Shown here piece by piece: positions 5,915 through 9,101 of a stretch of 9,101 nt of DNA. Source of the stretch: Methanobacteriota archaeon (GTDB lineage: Archaea > Thermoplasmatota > Poseidoniia > Poseidoniales > Poseidoniaceae); NCBI GenBank assembly GCA_002697705.1, contig NZXL01000049.1, forward strand, positions 5,715 to 14,815, read 5' to 3'. A program made the position numbers and the translations under genes. How positions within the stretch are numbered: the first letter of the stretch is position 1; every line of letters starts with the position of its first letter. The notes beneath the pieces were generated by a model. The model did no database searches. It had not been told where the DNA came from and saw only the letters and a program-made list of their open reading frames with translations.

Positions 5915-6198
5915 AGAGGTCTTAGGTGCTCAGGACGAGCGATAACGGTTTTTTGCATGTTTCCGTCTTTGACAGCTACAACCCATGCTTTTCCTTGACG
6001 CTTGTTGATAAATCCAGTTCGACCGTTAAATCTTCTGTGAGGCATACCCATTTGTTGTCCACCGTCTAGAACAATAGCAACACGGTCGCCTTCTTCATAT
6101 TGATGAATAACGCGACTGATATTCAAACGACTGCGCTCCTTCTTTCGGCGTCTTAGAATGCTTCTTGTTCTTACACGTAGTCCTTTTGAACGCTTCAT
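5908..6198 (-). CDS. rpl21e: 50S ribosomal protein L21e
   Basis: L21e is an archaeal/eukaryal protein of the large ribosomal subunit with an SH3-like beta-barrel. The 96 residues fit the family in length and sequence: a strongly basic N-terminus (KGLRVRTRSILRRRKKER), then YEEGDRVAIVLDGGQQMGMPHRRFNGRTGFI (about 34-64). The segment containing MPHRRFNGRTG is the family hallmark and contacts rRNA. The ending VIARPEHLRPLE is also typical. The ATG at 6198 is preceded by AGGAGGCG (6205-6212) at six bases, the strongest ribosome binding site in the window, as expected for a highly expressed gene. A 120-bp gap with a candidate TATA box lies upstream, so this gene probably leads the rpl21e-rpoF-DUF655-ksgA unit. 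No oddities are seen. Confidence 0.96.
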   Translation of the reverse strand: MKRSKGLRVRTRSILRRRKKERSRLNISRVIHQYEEGDRVAIVLDGGQQMGMPHRRFNGRTGFINKRQGKAWVVAVKDGNMQKTVIARPEHLRPLE

Positions 6199-6267
6199 TT
6201 TATTCGCCTCCTTTGCCCCGAGTCAGCATTTCTACATCTTCCGAGCATTCCGGCGACCTACCATTGA

Positions 6268-6275
6268 CATATAAG
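6268..6275 (-). promoter_or_regulatory. Candidate TATA box for the rpl21e operon
   Basis: The minus strand reads CTTATATG here, within the 120-bp gap between pus10 and rpl21e and preceded by a GC-containing stretch (GTCGCGGTT) that could hold a weak BRE. A start site about 25 bases downstream would fall near 6245, leaving a leader of roughly 45 bases that contains the strong AGGAGG site. Position and sequence agree with an archaeal promoter, but there is no direct evidence of transcription. Confidence 0.45.
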
Positions 6276-6290
6276 AACCGCGACAGAATT

Positions 6291-6311
6291 ATTGAGTATT
6301 TTTGACTCAAT
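6291..6311. repeat. Short perfect inverted repeat after pus10
   Basis: ATTGAGT (6291-6297) and ACTCAAT (6305-6311) are perfect inverted copies of 7 bases separated by a 7-base A/T-rich loop. It begins eight bases past the pus10 stop and lies about 16 bases upstream of the candidate rpl21e TATA box. It could be a weak 3'-end hairpin for pus10 or an operator for rpl21e. There is no U-tract after it on the minus strand, so I do not call it a terminator. Confidence 0.4.
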
Positions 6312-6318
6312 CATCGTA

Positions 6319-8037
6319 TTAATCAGCATGAATATCACCGACATCAAGCCAAATAACTTCGCATTTAGCCTTTAGTAGAGAGGCAATACTTGGTTGAGTT
6401 CTTCCACTATCGCCGTGGACGGTTTCTTTGACATATGTTCCTGATTCACAACGCATTGTTACTTCAATCTCCCGACTTCCATCATCCATTATTTCAATCA
6501 CTGGCTGATGAACTTCAAAAACAGTTCTTCTTCGAACCAGGTCGGCTCTTCTGTGGGCAACTCTTTCAGGAGTCCTCTGTGCAAGTTTCACCCCTTCAAG
6601 CGAAGCAATCGATTTGATTATGAAATCATTATCGGGTAGTTCAAAGGTTTCTATTTCAGGTTCTTCAACATTTAGAATTCTTTCAACCAATTCGTCCTTA
6701 GTTCCGGACTTTTTGACCCCAAGTTCAACACATAGGGCAACCAATTCAGACTTTTTCATCAGCACCAGTTTATCCTTACTAGGCTTAACGCTCTCCGTTT
6801 CAATTTCAGTCGGTAGTGGCTTTGTATTATCTCGCTTATTATCGCCACGCCTCTTGCGCTTATTCTTAGAACGGCCCTTGTTCTCTTTTGTCAAGTCTAA
6901 GGGGGCGGTAAGTACGGTATATTCCGCTTCATTAAGCGGCAATAATTTGAATCGAATGGTATATGATTTTTCAGCCGGAGTATCTTTTAATCTAACGACT
7001 TCACTACGATTTGAATCTCTTAGACTTGTAATTTCAATACTACCTTCTGCATTGTCATTTATCAGTTTCATCAGTTCAATTGGATCGTTTTTTCTAAGCT
7101 TTGGCTCTTTCATTTCAATGACAAATGGGCGCCCTCGGCCCATACACCTGACATCGATATCTTCACGGCCCATGCCATGGAATGCATGTTCTTCACTACC
7201 AAAGATGGATAGGAGTGGATTTCCGATTAAATCCTGAACACTCTTAGCATACTGTAAACCAGTCATTTCACAACGCTCACAGCCTCGACCCTTACATGCT
7301 CTACAAGGCCAGCGAGTTTGAGGTATTCCACGTTCTAATTTACGATATCTGCCATACAAGTAATGGGCTCTGACATCTAAGTCTACACTGAGAGTAAGAA
7401 CATCGATTAGGGCTAAAATCTGAGGTTTATCATTTACCAATGTAACGCCTTCAAGTCGTTGATTCAAACGCTTAGCAATTTCTGCTACAAGGCCAGTTTT
7501 AAGGCCATCACAACCCCCAGCCCCATATCTTTTTCTTTGAGAATCTTCTTCTTCAATTTGGCTTTTAGGAAACCTTGCACCAAGCTGTAATCTTTTGAAT
7601 TGATAAGGACTTATCGAGTCGTAGATGATATCGGTTAGCAGGTCTACTTCTTCGAATAGATTTTCACAAAACGGACATAATGGGATTTCTTCACGGACAT
7701 TGGAGAGGTGAGAATTTCCCTTTTCGACAATTCCCCTTATCTCTTCACCTGATTGTAAGATGCTTTGATCATAGCGCTTTTTTCCGCCAAGGCGGCCAAG
7801 ACACGAGTTACAACAACCAATTCTTACCAAGTGTTTCAATCCAGCGGGGTCGGGGGCGCGTGGAATTTCTTCCATGTGTGAATCTAATTGAATAGTGAGG
7901 TCAAAATCTTCAGATTCTTCTTCTTCCTCTTCTTCCTCTTCTTCTTCAACGACTTCATCCCATAGAGAATAGTTGGTTTGACCAAAGCCAGAATTTGCAT
8001 ATTTCATCCAGTCTTCTTCTTTATTTTCTTCAGTCAT
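6319..8037 (-). CDS. pus10: tRNA pseudouridine synthase Pus10 with inserted SAP-like domain
   Basis: Archaeal Pus10 makes pseudouridine 54 (and often 55) in the tRNA T-loop. From the ATG at 8037 the protein has 572 residues, longer than the roughly 400 usual in archaea. Residues 31-41 are eleven glutamates. A zinc-binding module follows (CCNSCLGR, Cys75/76/79, with CPFC, Cys121/124). The catalytic region has GRYRKLERGIPQTRWPC (229-245), a Cys cluster (Cys245, 248, 253, 256) and GREDIDVR (290-297), where Asp293 is the likely catalytic residue by analogy with the R-x-D motif of other pseudouridine synthases. The final part has QRTPERVAHRRADLVRRR (487-504) and GTYVKETVHGDSGRTQPS. Between the two catalytic halves lies an insert: a Lys/Arg-rich linker (about 383-423) and a SAP-like motif (about 423-456). 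The start at 8037 is chosen over an in-frame TTG at 8088 because GGTGAG (8041-8046) lies just upstream. Function is secure; the role of the insert is unknown. Confidence 0.95.
   Translation of the reverse strand: MTEENKEEDWMKYANSGFGQTNYSLWDEVVEEEEEEEEEEESEDFDLTIQLDSHMEEIPRAPDPAGLKHLVRIGCCNSCLGRLGGKKRYDQSILQSGEEIRGIVEKGNSHLSNVREEIPLCPFCENLFEEVDLLTDIIYDSISPYQFKRLQLGARFPKSQIEEEDSQRKRYGAGGCDGLKTGLVAEIAKRLNQRLEGVTLVNDKPQILALIDVLTLSVDLDVRAHYLYGRYRKLERGIPQTRWPCRACKGRGCERCEMTGLQYAKSVQDLIGNPLLSIFGSEEHAFHGMGREDIDVRCMGRGRPFVIEMKEPKLRKNDPIELMKLINDNAEGSIEITSLRDSNRSEVVRLKDTPAEKSYTIRFKLLPLNEAEYTVLTAPLDLTKENKGRSKNKRKRRGDNKRDNTKPLPTEIETESVKPSKDKLVLMKKSELVALCVELGVKKSGTKDELVERILNVEEPEIETFELPDNDFIIKSIASLEGVKLAQRTPERVAHRRADLVRRRTVFEVHQPVIEIMDDGSREIEVTMRCESGTYVKETVHGDSGRTQPSIASLLKAKCEVIWLDVGDIHAD
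7915..7947 (-). repeat. GAA/GAG triplet tract coding for eleven glutamates in Pus10
   Basis: An in-frame run of eleven GAA or GAG codons encodes a poly-Glu stretch near the Pus10 N-terminus. Such triplet runs can change length by slippage, so the copy number may differ between related strains. The use of both codons interrupts the repeat and would limit slippage. The tract lies in a region expected to be disordered. Confidence 0.75.
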
Positions 8038-8126
8038 TAACTCACCACTGCCTCGGGGCCAACCCCTAAGAAAGCAAACTGCCGTCAAACATCTACTTCA
8101 ATAATACATCGGCGAGTATTTTTGAA

Positions 8127-9092
8127 TTATTCACGCTTATCTAGCATATCAAGTACACCAGCACCTACTGCGAAAAACCCAGCAAATAAAACGAGGTAAA
8201 ACGATATTCCAGGGTTTAAATTTAAATCATCTTCCATGCTATTTTTCATTACCATCCAAAGCATTGCACTAAGAATGATTACTCCTCCACTGGCCCATGA
8301 AGACAAACGACCATGATTTTCCATTCCACCAGGCAAAGTTTTACCAAGCATTGACATGACAAGCATTACAGTTGAAGCAAGTGCGCCAATAACTCCAATC
8401 CATAGAATCATCCCCCCAATTCCGCCTGCTGAATCATTTTTCAAACACGTTTCTCTCGTATCAGAAGCATCTTTTCTTTCACCATCCTCTGCTTCTCCTG
8501 AAAAGTCCTCCATAAGTTGGATTACAATTAGTCTGCTGGCATAAATATTTTCACAATAGTTTTCGATATCACCCTTTACAACTGGGTCACTGGGGGGAGT
8601 TTCTTCTGCCGCCTTTTCCATATCTTCAGCAAATAATGTATGATATGCTGAGATACAGGAATCTTCATCTTGTTGTTCTGAACAATCAATAACAATATTT
8701 CTTAATCCTAAGGAAATTGAATTTTCATCACTGGAAACTTGCCAAGAATTTCCGAATTGGCCCATTATGGTTAGAAGCAATGCTATTACAATACAACCAA
8801 CTGCTGCCCAAGTCATAATTGGTTTTGGCTCCCCCATTGGGGCAATAGCCATAGGTGCTGCATTCATCATTGGTTGAGCCATTTGTTGAACTGGTTGTTG
8901 CATCATCGGCTGTGGAATTGCTTGTGGTTGAGCAATTGGTTGCACTGGCATAGGAGCAGGTATTGGCATTGGAGTAGGTGCTGCAGCCTGGGAAACGAAT
9001 CTAGGGTAATATTGTTGAGTATATCCAAGTGCTTGGTCTGCAGGATATCCTTGAGCAATCAATCCATCGTAGTAGGTCTGGCCATCAGTCAT
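8127..9092 (-). CDS. Four-helix membrane protein with Met/Pro/Gln-rich N-terminus, unknown function
   Basis: I do not recognise a named family. The N-terminus (residues 5-32) has a Tyr/Gln-rich short helical motif, YYDGLIAQGYPADQALGYTQ followed by QYYP. Residues 34-90 are low-complexity Met, Pro, Gln and Ala, clearly disordered and cytoplasmic. Four membrane helices are visible at about 91-111, 224-248, 264-282 and 296-315. Between the first and second is a loop of about 110 residues, mostly acidic, with four cysteines (137, 146, 180, 216) that could form two disulfides if exported. This fits a cytoplasmic sensing or assembly tail joined to a small membrane bundle, but that is inference. The ATG at 9092 is used, yet the frame stays open to the window edge and only nine bases precede it, without a ribosome binding site, so the true start may be outside. 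Pus10 follows after 89 bp. Confidence 0.78.
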   Translation of the reverse strand: MTDGQTYYDGLIAQGYPADQALGYTQQYYPRFVSQAAAPTPMPIPAPMPVQPIAQPQAIPQPMMQQPVQQMAQPMMNAAPMAIAPMGEPKPIMTWAAVGCIVIALLLTIMGQFGNSWQVSSDENSISLGLRNIVIDCSEQQDEDSCISAYHTLFAEDMEKAAEETPPSDPVVKGDIENYCENIYASRLIVIQLMEDFSGEAEDGERKDASDTRETCLKNDSAGGIGGMILWIGVIGALASTVMLVMSMLGKTLPGGMENHGRLSSWASGGVIILSAMLWMVMKNSMEDDLNLNPGISFYLVLFAGFFAVGAGVLDMLDKRE

Positions 9093-9101
9093 GGCCGGTC
9101 T

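Noticed and set aside
6614..7237. 207-codon plus-strand frame
   Set aside because: It lies fully antisense to pus10, is Ser-rich as expected from the complement of the coding strand, has no family signature, and pus10 is secure.
8038..8088. TTG at 8088 as the pus10 start, adding 17 residues
   Set aside because: TTG is a poor start and the ATG at 8037 has GGTGAG directly upstream; the extra residues do not look like part of the Pus10 N-terminus.
6294..8125. The 12-base word GAGTATTTTTGA occurs at 6294-6305 and 8114-8125, each time just after a minus-strand stop codon
   Set aside because: One or a few repeated 12-base words are expected by chance in 9 kb of AT-rich DNA. On the transcribed strand it gives an A-run, not the U-run of an archaeal terminator.
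8868..8990. Repetitive Met/Pro/Gln coding stretch as a tandem DNA repeat or CRISPR-like array
   Set aside because: The DNA units are irregular in length and sequence, without conserved repeats and spacers; it is low-complexity protein coding sequence.

Overview
The window looks like a piece of a planktonic euryarchaeal chromosome, most likely Marine Group II (Candidatus Poseidoniales) or a close relative in Thermoplasmatota. The archaeal assignment is firm: it carries ribosomal protein L21e, RNA polymerase subunit F (Rpb4), an archaeal/eukaryal-type Pus10, a DUF655 protein and KsgA, in the order common in archaea. The finer assignment is inference. It rests on AT-rich DNA, tight gene packing, both exonuclease VII subunits next to archaeal genes, and a membrane protein with a Tyr/Gln and Met/Pro/Gln-rich N-terminus. 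No marker settles the taxon.

Almost everything is on the minus strand, read from high to low coordinates. At the right edge is a four-helix membrane protein of unknown function (8127-9092). Next comes an enlarged pus10 (6319-8037), then a 120-bp gap with a plausible TATA box. The information-processing cluster follows: rpl21e, rpoF, the DUF655 gene and ksgA (3847-6198). These four genes overlap or nearly overlap, and each stop codon lies in or beside the next gene's ribosome binding site or start. A near-perfect hairpin directly after ksgA probably ends this unit.

A second minus-strand unit starts after a 118-bp gap. It holds an unrecognised helix-hairpin-helix / coiled-coil / zinc-ribbon protein (2634-3728), a plant-type 2Fe-2S ferredoxin (2289-2624), a 53-residue single-pass membrane protein (2118-2279), exonuclease VII large and small subunits (xseA, xseB), and a small MIP18/DUF59-like protein with a CPCC motif (232-531). 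Spacing suggests co-transcription at least of the zinc-ribbon, ferredoxin and microprotein genes, and of xseA with xseB. A Fe-S carrier and a likely Fe-S assembly-type protein flanking a DNA nuclease is suggestive, but a functional link is only inferred.

At the left edge, the C-terminal end of a plus-strand membrane protein (1-246) runs into the last minus-strand gene with a 15-bp convergent overlap. No tRNA, rRNA, CRISPR array, insertion sequence or attachment site was seen, and no gene-free stretch exceeds 300 bases.

The most interesting items are the SAP-like domain inserted into the Pus10 catalytic region, the uncharacterised HhH/zinc-ribbon protein heading the exonuclease VII neighbourhood, and the microprotein with a clear ribosome binding site. 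I did not find convincing evidence of a wholly new defence or mobile system.
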